The notes: generated by a model not told the origin, from the letters alone. DNA of 64,000 bases from Methylotuvimicrobium buryatense 5G (GCF_000341735.1 NZ_KB455575.1:2321802-2385801), one strand, 5' to 3'; shown: positions 23,306-32,592, numbered from the stretch's first letter. Translations and numbers: made by a program.

Positions 23306-25296
23306 GCAAATAGATTCAAAATTCCTGAACTAACTATCGCATTTGCATTATCGACATCTTCGCTAGCATTAGCCGCACTATCCGAATTTCCGAAGGCATT
23401 GGGTCCTCGGCTATTTTTCTGTCCGCCTTCGTTTTGCTGTTGAGCGGCTTGACCAAATCCGGGTAGCTTAGCTTGTTCGCCAAGCGAAGCTTGAGTCACG
23501 CTAATCTCAGCTACATTCAACTGTTGAGCTCCCATCATTTCACGTAACTTCGGGATCGCGGCTTCTATGGCTTCTTTGACCGCAGCTTGTTGAGCGGAAA
23601 ATGCGATTGTTGTTTGATCCTGATTCATATCGATACGAATTGAAATAGGCCCGAGATGCTGAGGATTTAGCTTAAGTTCGGCAAACGGCATGGCCCGATT
23701 ATTCATCCAAACAATCCGTTCGCCTAGCTCCTGGTCCCATTCGGGATGCGCCATCGGCTTGCTCATTGCCGGTGCCTCGATTTTTGTTTGACCGGCAATT
23801 TGTCGGTGTAATTGAGCCATATCCAATGCCATTTTCGGAACCGGTTTCTCAACAGCCGCAGAAGGCGCTAATTTTTTTTCAATACTTGCGGTTTCGGAAT
23901 CGGTCTTGGCATGCAGGTCAACAGCCTTTGCGTCAGTCGATACTTTGCTTTCCCCAGCAAGACGCTGTTCTTCGATCAGCGACTTGCCATTGCTCAGCTC
24001 CTCTCCGTTTTGTAATATATTTTTGATTAATTTAGGAATATTTCCATCACTATCGGTAATCCCAGTATCGTCGCTCTGGTTCTCAAGCGGCAATTTAGTA
24101 TTTGCATCGACCGCCAGTATCGTCTCATCCGGACTTTTAATAATATTCAAAGGCATCGTCGATACCGGAATGGCCTGCGTATTGTCCAAGACGTTGTGAT
24201 CGGACCTCATCGTCGCCGGCATGGCTTGCGCATCTTTCAGAACGGTGCGCTCAAGCCTCTTCGTTGTCTGCAATATATTTTTGATTAATTTAGGAATATT
24301 TCCTTCACCATCGGTAGTCCCGGTATCGTCCAGATCCTCAAGCGGCAACTTAGTATTTGCATCGACCGCCAGTATCGTCTCATCCGGATTTTTAATCATG
24401 CTCAGAGGCATCGTCGTTACCGGCATGGCTTCCATATTTTTCAGAACGGTGCGCTCAAGCCTCTTCCTAGTTTGCAATATATCTCTGATTAACTTAGGAA
24501 TATTTCCTTCACCATCGGCAATCCCGGTATCGTCCTGATCCTCAAGCGGCAACTTAGTATTTGCATCGACCGCCAATATCGTTTCATCCGGATTTTTGAT
24601 AATGCTCAGAGGCATCGTCGTTACCGGAATGGCTTCCATATTTTTCAGAACGGTGCGCTCAAGCCTCTTCGTTGTTTGCAATATATCTCTGATTAACTTA
24701 GGAATATTTCCTTCACCATCGGTAGTCCCGGTATCGTCCAGGTCCTCAAGCGGCAACTTAGGATTTGCATCGACCGCCAGTATCGTCTCATCCGGATTTT
24801 TAATCATGCTCAGAGGCATCGTCGTTACCGGCATGTCAGTGGGGCCTTCCTCGGCAGAAAGATCGAATATCCTCGCTTCATCCGTTTCGGCCCGGTCAAC
24901 ATTGCCGAACATACCAGCCGAACTCTCGGTCGCAGCCTCAATATGAGAGAGCACTTCGTTTAACGTCCTCATGGTTTTCTCTAAATCGATTTCTTGATCG
25001 AAACTCCCCGAGGCCGGCAATTTATTGCCCAATAAACCGGCAATTTCTTGCATGGCAGAACTCATTTGTTCGGAATCAAAACTTGTTAACTGTGTTAATT
25101 GTTCGGTTAATTCCGCTAAATCAGTCATTGGCAACGTTAAATTTTCCTGCGACTCAGACTGTGCGAGCAAACCGATCTGAGCCATCAAGGTTGTAGCAAA
25201 GTCACCGGATGTTTTATCTTCTCCCTGAAAAAGCCGGCCTAAATTTTCTTTGCCGACCGAACCGGATAACATCGTCAATAAATTTAAAGCGTTCAT
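23302..25296 (-). CDS. fliK: FliK flagellar hook-length control protein with internal repeats
   Basis: FliK is secreted by the flagellar export gate and acts as ruler and switch for hook length. The C-terminal domain (about 540-625; ELKLNPQHLGPISIRID, ISFTVTQ-like ISVTQASLG) is typical. The middle is unusual: residues about 155-358 hold three near-identical 68-residue repeats (MPVTTMPLSMIKNPDETIL...), and a fourth, diverged copy follows a 17-residue insertion (about 376-443). At DNA level the unit is 204 bp, so copy-number change keeps frame. At 664 residues it is longer than the E. coli protein (375). It is last in the fliE-K run and lies 27 bp after fliJ. Confidence 0.93.
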   Translation of the reverse strand: MNALNLLTMLSGSVGKENLGRLFQGEDKTSGDFATTLMAQIGLLAQSESQENLTLPMTDLAELTEQLTQLTSFDSEQMSSAMQEIAGLLGNKLPASGSFDQEIDLEKTMRTLNEVLSHIEAATESSAGMFGNVDRAETDEARIFDLSAEEGPTDMPVTTMPLSMIKNPDETILAVDANPKLPLEDLDDTGTTDGEGNIPKLIRDILQTTKRLERTVLKNMEAIPVTTMPLSIIKNPDETILAVDANTKLPLEDQDDTGIADGEGNIPKLIRDILQTRKRLERTVLKNMEAMPVTTMPLSMIKNPDETILAVDANTKLPLEDLDDTGTTDGEGNIPKLIKNILQTTKRLERTVLKDAQAMPATMRSDHNVLDNTQAIPVSTMPLNIIKSPDETILAVDANTKLPLENQSDDTGITDSDGNIPKLIKNILQNGEELSNGKSLIEEQRLAGESKVSTDAKAVDLHAKTDSETASIEKKLAPSAAVEKPVPKMALDMAQLHRQIAGQTKIEAPAMSKPMAHPEWDQELGERIVWMNNRAMPFAELKLNPQHLGPISIRIDMNQDQTTIAFSAQQAAVKEAIEAAIPKLREMMGAQQLNVAEISVTQASLGEQAKLPGFGQAAQQQNEGGQKNSRGPNAFGNSDSAANASEDVDNANAIVSSGILNLFA
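24005..24835. repeat. 204-bp in-frame tandem repeats within fliK
   Basis: The landmark ATGCTCAGAGG recurs at 24398, 24602 and 24806, exactly 204 bp apart, and in diverged form (ATATTCAAAGG) near 24143 after a 51-bp insertion. Units differ by few bases, which suggests recent duplication or gene conversion. Confidence 0.92.
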
Positions 25297-25323
25297 ATAC
25301 TTTTCCTCTTAACTATTACTGAT

Positions 25324-25776
25324 TTATCCAGCATTTTTCGTGCCGCCGCGTTGTCCTGAGGCGACTCTGTCATCCTGTTCGGTCTGCTCGCGTCTATCTA
25401 ACTGTTTAATTTCATCAGCTTGCGCCGCATCAAATAATTTTGACAAACTCTTAGTTCGATTGTGCAGCCCTATCCAATTACCGCGTACACGACTTAACTC
25501 CGTTTCCAATGACTGTAGCGCCTGCTCCTGTCCGTTAATCGCTCGATCGAGCTTATCCAAAAAAGACTTAAACTCCAGCAATTGTCCAACCCTAGCGCCG
25601 GCTTTACAGAAAGCATCGAATTTTTCCTGATATTCCTGACGATAATTAATCAAATGATCGAGCTGCATTTGCAATTGAACTTGTTTTTTTTGCACTTGCC
25701 CGAATGTTTCCAAGGCTTTTTTTTCCTGGGTAACATTTAACTCGACAATCGTTTTCAGGCGTTCGGACTTTTTCAT
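25324..25776 (-). CDS. fliJ: FliJ flagellar export chaperone
   Basis: FliJ is the coiled-coil stalk of the FliH-FliI export ATPase and helps deliver substrates to the gate. The 150-residue protein is almost wholly coiled coil, rich in Gln, Glu and Lys, and starts MKKSERLKTIVELN, the usual FliJ opening. The start at 25776 has a weak ribosome site, and a longer frame to 25827 would run towards the heptamer element. It is cut off from fliI by a 231-bp repeat element, whereas in most genomes fliI and fliJ nearly touch. Its expression therefore depends on read-through or a local promoter. Confidence 0.9.
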   Translation of the reverse strand: MKKSERLKTIVELNVTQEKKALETFGQVQKKQVQLQMQLDHLINYRQEYQEKFDAFCKAGARVGQLLEFKSFLDKLDRAINGQEQALQSLETELSRVRGNWIGLHNRTKSLSKLFDAAQADEIKQLDRREQTEQDDRVASGQRGGTKNAG

Positions 25777-25853
25777 TTTATTGATAACTACCGTAGCGAA
25801 GAATCGCTCATGAAATAACTTGAACAACTATCCTGACGCAGGGGCGGTTAGCG

Positions 25854-26026
25854 GTGAATAGTGAATAGTGAATAGTGAATAGTGAATAGTGAATAGTGAA
25901 TAGTGAATAGTGAATAGTGAATAGTGAAATGGTGCGGCATTTTAACTACTTGTCAAGCCCTAATTTCCTCTTTCCTCTTTCCTCTTTCCTCTTTCCTCTT
26001 TCACCTTTCACCCTTCACCCTTCACC
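25854..26026. repeat. Composite double-heptamer element between fliI and fliJ
   Basis: Ten perfect units GTGAATA (25854-25923) are followed by a 40-bp spacer containing TTTTAACTACTTGTCAAGC. Nine units then follow (25964-26026): five TTTCCTC, two TTTCACC and two CTTCACC. The left flank GCGGTTAGC and the spacer recur in the element at 55325-55605. The last three units overlap the fliI stop codon and its final codons. One strand of each array carries stop codons in all three frames. Confidence 0.93.
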
Positions 26027-27372
26027 GCATTCTCAAGCAAATCGGACAACTCCAAGATACTTCGACTCAGGTCCACCGGCTCATTCATGTCTTGTTGCAA
26101 AAAAGTCCTAATCGCCGGTATTTTCTCAATCGCCAAATCGATATTCGGATTCGAGCCGGGTTTGTATGCGCCAACGCTGATGAGGTCTCTGTTTTGCTGA
26201 TATAGCGAATACAATCCTCTCAATTTGCGCACCATTCGCAAATGATCGTCATCGACGATATCCGGCAAAACCCTACTGACCGAGGCCTCGATATCGATCG
26301 CCGGAAAATGCCCGGACTCCGCCAACTCCCGAGTTAGCACGATGTGCCCGTCCAATACGCCGCGAGCCGAGTCGGCAACAGGATCGTTAGGATCATCGCC
26401 TTCGGTCAGTACGGTATAAAAAGCCGTAATCGAGCCGCCGCCTTCATCGCCGTTTCCGGCCCGTTCTACTAAACGAGGCAACTTGGCAAATACCGAAGGC
26501 GGGTAACCTTTAGTGGCAGGCGGTTCATCGATGGCGAGCGCGATTTCTCGGTGAGCTTGAGCATAACGAGTCAATGAATCCATCAGCAGTAAAACATCCA
26601 AACCCTGATCTCGAAAATATTCGGCAATACTGGTTGCAAGCAAAGCGCCATTCGCCCGCATCAATGGAGGATAGTCTGCCGGCGTCGCGACAACGACAGA
26701 GCGACTAAGCCCTTCGGCACCCAGAATTTTTTGCACGAACTCGTTAACCTCACGCCCCCGCTCACCAATAAGCCCCACCACGACGACGTCGGCATTGGTA
26801 AATTTAGTCATCATGCCCAGCAAAACGCTCTTGCCGACGCCGGTTCCGGCAAATAAGCCCATCCTTTGCCCTCGACCGACGCACAACAAGGCATTGATTG
26901 CTCTAACACCGACATCGAGCGCTTCACGGATCGGCTTACGGCTAAGCGGGTTGACCGGAACGCCGGTAAGCGAAACCTGCGCATCGGTCTTCAAAGGTCC
27001 CTTACCGTCCAGAGCATTACCAGCCCCATCCAATACTCGGCCCAGCAAGCTAAAACCGACTCTGGCCAAATATTCCTTGCTCATCGGAATGACGCGGCAG
27101 TCCGGTTCCAAGCCATAAGGATCACCGGTCGGCATTAGAAACAAACGATCGCCGGAAAAGCCGACGACTTCGGCTTCGATAACCCTGCCCGCTTTAGTTT
27201 GTACTTGACAACGAGAACCGATGGGAGCCCTACAACCGACAGCCTCGAGTGTCAATCCGACCATTCTGGATAGCTTGCCTTCCACGATCAGTTCCGGTGG
27301 CTGAACCAACCGATTGGCGTAAGGTTTTAATTTACCGAGCCAAATCTCGTTTCGATCTAGCGAAGACTTCAT
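26008..27372 (-). CDS. fliI: FliI flagellum-specific export ATPase
   Basis: FliI energises type III flagellar export. The 454-residue protein has the F1-beta-like fold with Walker A AGTGVGKSVLL near 177, GERGREVNEF, LLLMDSLTRYAQAHREI (Walker B) and KGYPPSVFAKLPRLVERAG. Length and motifs are normal. Its start overlaps the fliH stop by 4 bp. The C-terminal residues VKGEG and the TGA stop are encoded by CTTCACC/TTTCACC heptamer units read on the minus strand. A change in unit number would therefore only change the very end of the protein. Confidence 0.97.
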   Translation of the reverse strand: MKSSLDRNEIWLGKLKPYANRLVQPPELIVEGKLSRMVGLTLEAVGCRAPIGSRCQVQTKAGRVIEAEVVGFSGDRLFLMPTGDPYGLEPDCRVIPMSKEYLARVGFSLLGRVLDGAGNALDGKGPLKTDAQVSLTGVPVNPLSRKPIREALDVGVRAINALLCVGRGQRMGLFAGTGVGKSVLLGMMTKFTNADVVVVGLIGERGREVNEFVQKILGAEGLSRSVVVATPADYPPLMRANGALLATSIAEYFRDQGLDVLLLMDSLTRYAQAHREIALAIDEPPATKGYPPSVFAKLPRLVERAGNGDEGGGSITAFYTVLTEGDDPNDPVADSARGVLDGHIVLTRELAESGHFPAIDIEASVSRVLPDIVDDDHLRMVRKLRGLYSLYQQNRDLISVGAYKPGSNPNIDLAIEKIPAIRTFLQQDMNEPVDLSRSILELSDLLENAVKGEG

Positions 27373-28088
27373 GATGTTTCGTCCCTAATCCGTTCATCGC
27401 CGAGCATTTGAGCAATAACGGCCGCCAGACGTCTTTCGACCGAGGCATCGACATGAGACTGCTCCGCATCCACATGACAACCGCCGCGACTGAGCAGAGG
27501 ATCTTCTTTGATCTTCCAAGGCGCCGGACGATCGTTCAACAAAAACACCGACCGTACCAATTCCGCATCGTCAGGATGTAAAGTTAATGTTATTTCCCGC
27601 GTTGCGATAGGTAATACATTGACGGCCTCTCTAACCGTCGCCACAATTTGCCCCGGATCCGATTTGATTTCACGACGAACCAACTGCTTGGCTATCGCTA
27701 TCGACAAATCCACCAGCTCTTTTTCGACTTCTTCATCCAGTGCATTCAAAGGTTCGCTGAGCGTCTCCAATATTTCGGCTAATTGCAAACCTTGTTCGCG
27801 CAGTCGATGTATGTTTTCATCATAACCCTTTTTCAAACCTTCCTCGTACCCTTGCAACCGCCCTTCTTCGTAACCTTGCTTAAAACCCTCTTCTTTGCCT
27901 GTGGCGAAAGCTTCCTCATAGGCTTGCTGTTGCATTGCTTCAATATCTTGGACGGTCATCACCGGGCTGCGCGCTTTATCAGCTTCGCTTGACTTCGAGC
28001 GTTCTCGTCCCGACACATCGGGCATGTCCCAAAGACGCAATGCCTCCAGTTCGTCATCGGTGAAACCCGACTGTTTAGACGAGCTCAT
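27369..28088 (-). CDS. fliH: FliH flagellar export stator protein
   Basis: FliH binds FliI and docks it to the C-ring. The protein of about 239 residues has the diagnostic series of GxxxG-like repeats (GKEEGFKQGYEEGRLQGYEEGLKKGYDE, about 65-92) followed by the conserved C-terminal domain (VDLSIAIAKQLVRREI, LHPDD). ATG at 28088 and GTG at 28094 are both possible starts; I prefer ATG. The gene overlaps the end of fliG by 14 bp and the start of fliI by 4 bp, so translation is probably coupled. Confidence 0.95.
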   Translation of the reverse strand: MSSSKQSGFTDDELEALRLWDMPDVSGRERSKSSEADKARSPVMTVQDIEAMQQQAYEEAFATGKEEGFKQGYEEGRLQGYEEGLKKGYDENIHRLREQGLQLAEILETLSEPLNALDEEVEKELVDLSIAIAKQLVRREIKSDPGQIVATVREAVNVLPIATREITLTLHPDDAELVRSVFLLNDRPAPWKIKEDPLLSRGGCHVDAEQSHVDASVERRLAAVIAQMLGDERIRDETS

Positions 28089-29085
28089 CGCCACTGCCGC
28101 TGCCTAACATGATTTCTCCGGCATCTGCCAACTTCTTCGCGATTCCGAGTATTTCTTTCTGCGCCGATTCGACCTCGCTGAGCCTCGCCGGCGGCGCCGC
28201 CTCTAGATCGTCTTTCAGCATTTCGGCGGCTCGACGCGACATATTGCCGAATATTTTGCCTTTCAAGCTGTCATCAACACCACGCAATGCCAACAGCAAA
28301 CGATCGGTCGATATTTCTCGCAATAGCGTTTGAATACCCCTATCGTCAACCGTCGCAAGATCCTCGAAGACAAACATCTTATCCATGATTTCCTGCCCCA
28401 GCACGGCATTATTATCATTGATATCTTCCATGATCTGCTCGCTGACCGAGCCTTCCATGAAGTTCAGAATATTTGCCACGGTATCGACGCCGCCGACCGA
28501 TGACGATTTCATGCCATCGCTACCCGTCAATTGTTTTTCCATAATTTCATCCAATTCCTTTAATGCCGCCGGCTGTATACCTTCCATCGTCGCAATGCGC
28601 ATCAGAATATCCGAACGCATGTTTTCCGGTAATAAGGCTAAAACATCGGCTGCCTGGTCACTATCCAATAGCGATAGAATGATCGCGACAATCTGAGGAT
28701 GCTCCAAACGTATCAGATCGGCAATCGACCGTGTATCCAACCATTTCAATTGCTCAATCCCTTTGCTGTTCGCACCCAGCAAGATTCTATCAATAATACT
28801 TCCTGCCTTATCGGCCCCTAAGGCCCCCGTCAGCATGTTTCGAATAAATTCGTCCGAATTAATGCCCAAGCCGGTTTCATCCTTGATTCGAGTAATGAAT
28901 TCTTCAAGCACGGCATCCACCATTTCCGGTGAAATAGCGCCAAGTCCAGCCATGGTTGACCCGATCAGCTGCACTTCTTTAGGTCCCATGTGCTTCAGTA
29001 CCGCGGATGCACGCTCCTGTCCCACAGCTAAAAGCAGCAGCGCTGCACGCTGCGGATAGGTCAAATCGAGTTCTTTCTCAGACAT
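28075..29085 (-). CDS. fliG: FliG flagellar motor switch protein
   Basis: FliG is the torque-generating ring of the switch complex. The 336-residue protein has the N-terminal FliF-binding domain, the middle domain with EHPQIVAIILSLL (EHPQR-like motif, here EHPQI) and the C-terminal domain with the charged helix (LLREISTDRLLLALRG, MSRRAAEMLKDDLE). Length is normal. It overlaps fliF by 8 bp and fliH by 14 bp. Confidence 0.97.
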   Translation of the reverse strand: MSEKELDLTYPQRAALLLLAVGQERASAVLKHMGPKEVQLIGSTMAGLGAISPEMVDAVLEEFITRIKDETGLGINSDEFIRNMLTGALGADKAGSIIDRILLGANSKGIEQLKWLDTRSIADLIRLEHPQIVAIILSLLDSDQAADVLALLPENMRSDILMRIATMEGIQPAALKELDEIMEKQLTGSDGMKSSSVGGVDTVANILNFMEGSVSEQIMEDINDNNAVLGQEIMDKMFVFEDLATVDDRGIQTLLREISTDRLLLALRGVDDSLKGKIFGNMSRRAAEMLKDDLEAAPPARLSEVESAQKEILGIAKKLADAGEIMLGSGSGDELV

Positions 29086-30826
29086 CTTGCTTGGCCCAAT
29101 TCTTAATGATCTGTGCTACTAATTGAGGATCTTCGTCAACTAATTTTTGCACATACTCCAACCGTTTCTCGTAACTCTGAGGCGCTTCCAGCAGCAACAG
29201 ATCTTCGGTCTCGGAAGACAGCCCAAGCTGCCGCTTCTCGGCCTCATCTGCAGGCACCGCGTAAGGCACTCCTTTTTCGTCAAATGCAACGGCGCCGCCC
29301 ATGGCTTCGGCTTCCGCTTTTGCCAGCGCCAATGCCGCGGCTTTCCGTTCTTCTTCAGTACGGCCTATTAACCCTTGCATGGTCGGCTTTAGAACGCCGA
29401 AAATCAAAAATAAAATAACCGCGGCAGCCGCCAACTGCTTTAAGGCGTCAATAAACCAAGATTGTTCCCAAAGCGGCGCATCTGGCAATGCTTCAAGTTC
29501 ATCCGCCACCCTGAATGCAACATTGGATACGGTCACTTGATCGCCGCGGCTACTATCGAAACCGACCGCTTGCCTGACCAAATCGCTCAGTCGGATGATA
29601 TCCTCTTGAGGATAAGGTTCGCTAGCGATACTCCCATCTTCGCGAACGACAGAGCGGTTATCGACAACCACGGCCACAGACAATCGCTTGAGTACACCGC
29701 CGGCAAGACGAGTGTGCGTGATAGTTTTATCGAGTTCGTAATTCCGCGTGGCACTCTTGCTAGAGGATCCTGACGATCCCCCCGGCGTTTCGGCACCTTC
29801 ACCGGTTGCCACTTCAGGCGCTATACCGGCCGGCGGCGGCTGGTTAGTCAACGCCCCCGGCACACCCTGAATGGCTCCCATGGAACTAAGATCCTCCTGA
29901 GTCTGCTCACTACGTAGCGCCGGCAAGTCGGGGTTAAACATTTCTTGGGTTCTTTCAGTCACGGAAAAGTCGACATCGGCCGATATTTGCGTGCGTAAAC
30001 CATTGGCGCCAACTAACGGCGTCAAAATATTTTCGATGCGCGCCATTAAATGTTCTTCGATATTTTTCTTGTATTCAAACTGCTTCGAAGTCATTGAGAT
30101 ATCGGAATCGGTTCCTTTAGCATTGAGCAAACGCCCGGTTTGATCGACGACCGTCACTTGCCCTGCTTCCATTAAGGGAACGCTGGAAGCGACTAGATGA
30201 ATAATCGATTCGATTTGTCCTTTATCCAAGGTTCTGCCCGGATATAGGTTGACCATGACAGAGGCGCTGGGTTTTTTCTGCTGCCTAACGAATACCGACT
30301 GTTTTGGCATCGCCAATATCACCCTTGCCGCCTTAACACTTTGAATTGTCATGATCGTACGCGCAATTTCCCCTTCCAATGCCCGCTGAAAACGCATTTG
30401 TTCAATATTCTTGCTGGTTCCGAAGCCTTGCTCTTGATCGAGTAGTTCGTAACCTAAACTGGTACTCCGCGGCAAGCCTTGAGCGGCCAGTCTCAATTTT
30501 AATTCGCGAACATCCGCCCCCGGAACCATGATTGCTCCCGATCCGGATTCGACTTTGTATTTAATGCCTTCTTTATCCAATGCCTCAATTATCTCCGCCG
30601 CATCTTTTTCGGCAATGCCGGCGAACAATAAATTGTAGGAGGGTTCTTGCGACCACAGCACGATCGCCACAGCCACCGCAACGCTGAAAGCAAATCCGAG
30701 CATCAAACCTATCTGACGAGCCATTGTCAGCCCAGCCAAACCTTTCAACAACGGATTACCGGTATCAACTTCCCTTGCCTGGGGAGTGGACGTTCCGACT
30801 AATTCATTTGCACCTTGCTCGCTCAT
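29078..30826 (-). CDS. fliF: FliF flagellar MS-ring protein
   Basis: FliF forms the membrane ring on which the motor assembles. The 582-residue protein has two membrane segments, near residues 40-60 (LMLGFAFSVAVAVAIVLW) and 462-482 (AAAAVILFLIFGVL). Between them are the YscJ-like ring-building motifs (NLLFAGIAEKDAAEIIEALD, LPRSTSLGYELLD) and a long periplasmic region. The C-terminus carries the FliG-binding tail (VQKLVDEDPQLVAQIIKNW). It lies 17 bp after fliE. Confidence 0.97.
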   Translation of the reverse strand: MSEQGANELVGTSTPQAREVDTGNPLLKGLAGLTMARQIGLMLGFAFSVAVAVAIVLWSQEPSYNLLFAGIAEKDAAEIIEALDKEGIKYKVESGSGAIMVPGADVRELKLRLAAQGLPRSTSLGYELLDQEQGFGTSKNIEQMRFQRALEGEIARTIMTIQSVKAARVILAMPKQSVFVRQQKKPSASVMVNLYPGRTLDKGQIESIIHLVASSVPLMEAGQVTVVDQTGRLLNAKGTDSDISMTSKQFEYKKNIEEHLMARIENILTPLVGANGLRTQISADVDFSVTERTQEMFNPDLPALRSEQTQEDLSSMGAIQGVPGALTNQPPPAGIAPEVATGEGAETPGGSSGSSSKSATRNYELDKTITHTRLAGGVLKRLSVAVVVDNRSVVREDGSIASEPYPQEDIIRLSDLVRQAVGFDSSRGDQVTVSNVAFRVADELEALPDAPLWEQSWFIDALKQLAAAAVILFLIFGVLKPTMQGLIGRTEEERKAAALALAKAEAEAMGGAVAFDEKGVPYAVPADEAEKRQLGLSSETEDLLLLEAPQSYEKRLEYVQKLVDEDPQLVAQIIKNWAKQDV

Positions 30827-30843
30827 CTTAATTCACTGCCTGC

Positions 30844-31167
30844 CTACATCGGCATATTCATGACATCTTTATAGGCATCGACCAGTTTATTTCTAACCTG
30901 AACCATGGCCTGAAAGGACACGCTGGCTTTTTGCATGGCCACCATCACTTCGGCCAAGCTAGCATCCGACTCTCCGGTTTCGAATGCTGTGGACATCGCA
31001 CTTGCAGTCGCTTGCTGCGTATTCACCGAATCGATCGATTGTTTCAACAACGAAGCAAAGTTAACCTGATCGCTATTTTCCAACACTTGCGGCTTTACAC
31101 CCGCCCCGGCCTCGATAGACATCCGGCGCATTTGCGCCAGCACTTGATTGACATTCATTTCACTCAT
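30844..31167 (-). CDS. fliE: FliE hook-basal body adaptor protein
   Basis: FliE joins the MS ring to the rod. The protein has 107 residues from the start at 31167. Further ATG/TTG codons at 31155, 31173 and 31179 are possible; GAGA lies 6 bp before 31167. The C-terminal family motif is clear (VMVAMQKASVSFQAMVQVRNKLVDAYKDVMNMP). It is the first gene of the fliEFGHIJK run and stands 44 bp behind a -24/-12 promoter. Confidence 0.95.
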   Translation of the reverse strand: MSEMNVNQVLAQMRRMSIEAGAGVKPQVLENSDQVNFASLLKQSIDSVNTQQATASAMSTAFETGESDASLAEVMVAMQKASVSFQAMVQVRNKLVDAYKDVMNMPM

Positions 31168-31208
31168 GACCATTCTCAATTATTCAAACACGACTTTCTA
31201 ACTTAAAA

Positions 31209-31225
31209 AGCAAAATTCAGGCCAT
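31209..31225 (-). promoter_or_regulatory. Sigma-54 (-24/-12) promoter for fliE operon
   Basis: The minus strand reads TGGCCTGAATTTTGCT: TGGC and TTGC are separated by the canonical 11 bp (start to start), and G, R and W positions also fit the consensus. It begins directly behind the fleR stop codon and ends about 43 bp before the fliE start. In related gammaproteobacteria fliE is FleQ/sigma-54 dependent, and fleQ is encoded 3 kb away. Confidence 0.75.
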
Positions 31226-32592
31226 CAAGCCGAACATGGAATAGCAATGCCGGATTCTTTCATTCTGGCAATTTTATAGCGTAGTGTTCTAGGACTAATA
31301 CCTAATTTTTCGGCCGTGGTTTTACGACTACCATTTTCGGTCAGTAACGTTTGCAAGATCATTTTTTCCTCTGCAGAGCGCACTTGATCACCTAAAGAAG
31401 ACGCGTCTTCGGAACTATCGACACAAGCGTTTTCGATGACGGTTTCAGACATGGCATGCAGATCTACATGCTCCTCGAAGATTAAATCTTCTACTGCGAT
31501 TCGCTTACCGCTTTTTAAAATCAACGCCCGCTGCATCACGTTTTCCAATTCTCTTACATTACCCGGCCATGAATAATTTTGTATTTTATCTAATGCTTCA
31601 CGATCGAAAACGGCCTCGCACGCCGCGTCGAAACCATGACGCCGTAACATCTCGATAGCCAACGGCACAATATCGCCAGGGCGCTCTCGCAATGCCGGTA
31701 TTCTCAGCGGAAATACACTCAAACGATAATATAAATCTTCTCTAAATAAACCCTGCTCGACAGATTGCTTCAATTTGCGATTGGTTGCCGCCAAAATTCT
31801 GACGTTCAATTCAATCTTTCTATGACTGCCGATGCGTTCCACTTCTTTTTCCTGTAAAACGCGCAATAATTTAGCCTGTAAGCCTAAATCCATCTCGGCG
31901 ATTTCATCCAGCAGCAATGTTCCATCCTGAGCCAGCTCGAATTTTCCCGGCATCGATTGTACCGCGCCGGTAAAAGCGCCTTTATCGTAGCCGAACAACA
32001 TCGCTTCCAACATATTATCCGGAATAGCGGCACAATTGACCGCGACAAAAGGCCCGCCGCGATACGGCGATTGCTCGTGTATGGCGCGTGCAACAACCTC
32101 CTTACCGGTACCGCTTTCTCCCTGCAACAGCACCGTGACATGGGTTTGCGCAACGCGCTCGATCAAACGATAAAGTTTTTGCATCGCCGGATCCGGCCCT
32201 ATCGCAAACCCAGCAGTAGGTGCATCGACAACGGCAAATACGGCCACTTTATCGATTAAAGCCGAAGCCTCGAAAGGCTTAACCAAATAATCGACTGCTC
32301 CTTCCTGCATCGCCCTAACCGCTTTAGGCACAGTTCCATAAGCCGTCATCAACAATACCGGAAGCCCCGGATGCAGAGCGTGTATGTTACGCAACAGCTC
32401 AAAGCCGTCCATCACCGGCATTTGCACATCGCTAACAACCAACTTTACTCGGTTACGCCCGAGCTTTGCCAATGCTTCCGTTCCATTATGCGCCGCCAAT
32501 ACTCGGTATCCTTCAAGTTCTAGCGTATCCGAAAGCGCCTCGCATAGATCGGGATCGTCTTCGACAATCAATACGTCATATTGCTTCATCAT
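31225..32592 (-). CDS. fleR: FleR/FlrC sigma-54-dependent flagellar response regulator
   Basis: It activates mid-to-late flagellar genes after phosphorylation by FleS. The protein of 455 residues has a receiver domain (LIVEDDPD, phospho-acceptor in LVVSDVQMP, lysine in LVKPF) and an AAA+ domain (Walker A GESGTGKE, sigma-54 contact loop GAFTGA, Walker B GTLLLDEIAEM). A Fis-type helix-turn-helix at the C-terminus (KTTAEKLGISPRTLRYKIARM) completes it. The start at 32592 (or 32589) follows GAGGAG and overlaps fleS by 17 bp. A longer frame to 32679 lies inside fleS. Confidence 0.95.
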   Translation of the reverse strand: MMKQYDVLIVEDDPDLCEALSDTLELEGYRVLAAHNGTEALAKLGRNRVKLVVSDVQMPVMDGFELLRNIHALHPGLPVLLMTAYGTVPKAVRAMQEGAVDYLVKPFEASALIDKVAVFAVVDAPTAGFAIGPDPAMQKLYRLIERVAQTHVTVLLQGESGTGKEVVARAIHEQSPYRGGPFVAVNCAAIPDNMLEAMLFGYDKGAFTGAVQSMPGKFELAQDGTLLLDEIAEMDLGLQAKLLRVLQEKEVERIGSHRKIELNVRILAATNRKLKQSVEQGLFREDLYYRLSVFPLRIPALRERPGDIVPLAIEMLRRHGFDAACEAVFDREALDKIQNYSWPGNVRELENVMQRALILKSGKRIAVEDLIFEEHVDLHAMSETVIENACVDSSEDASSLGDQVRSAEEKMILQTLLTENGSRKTTAEKLGISPRTLRYKIARMKESGIAIPCSA

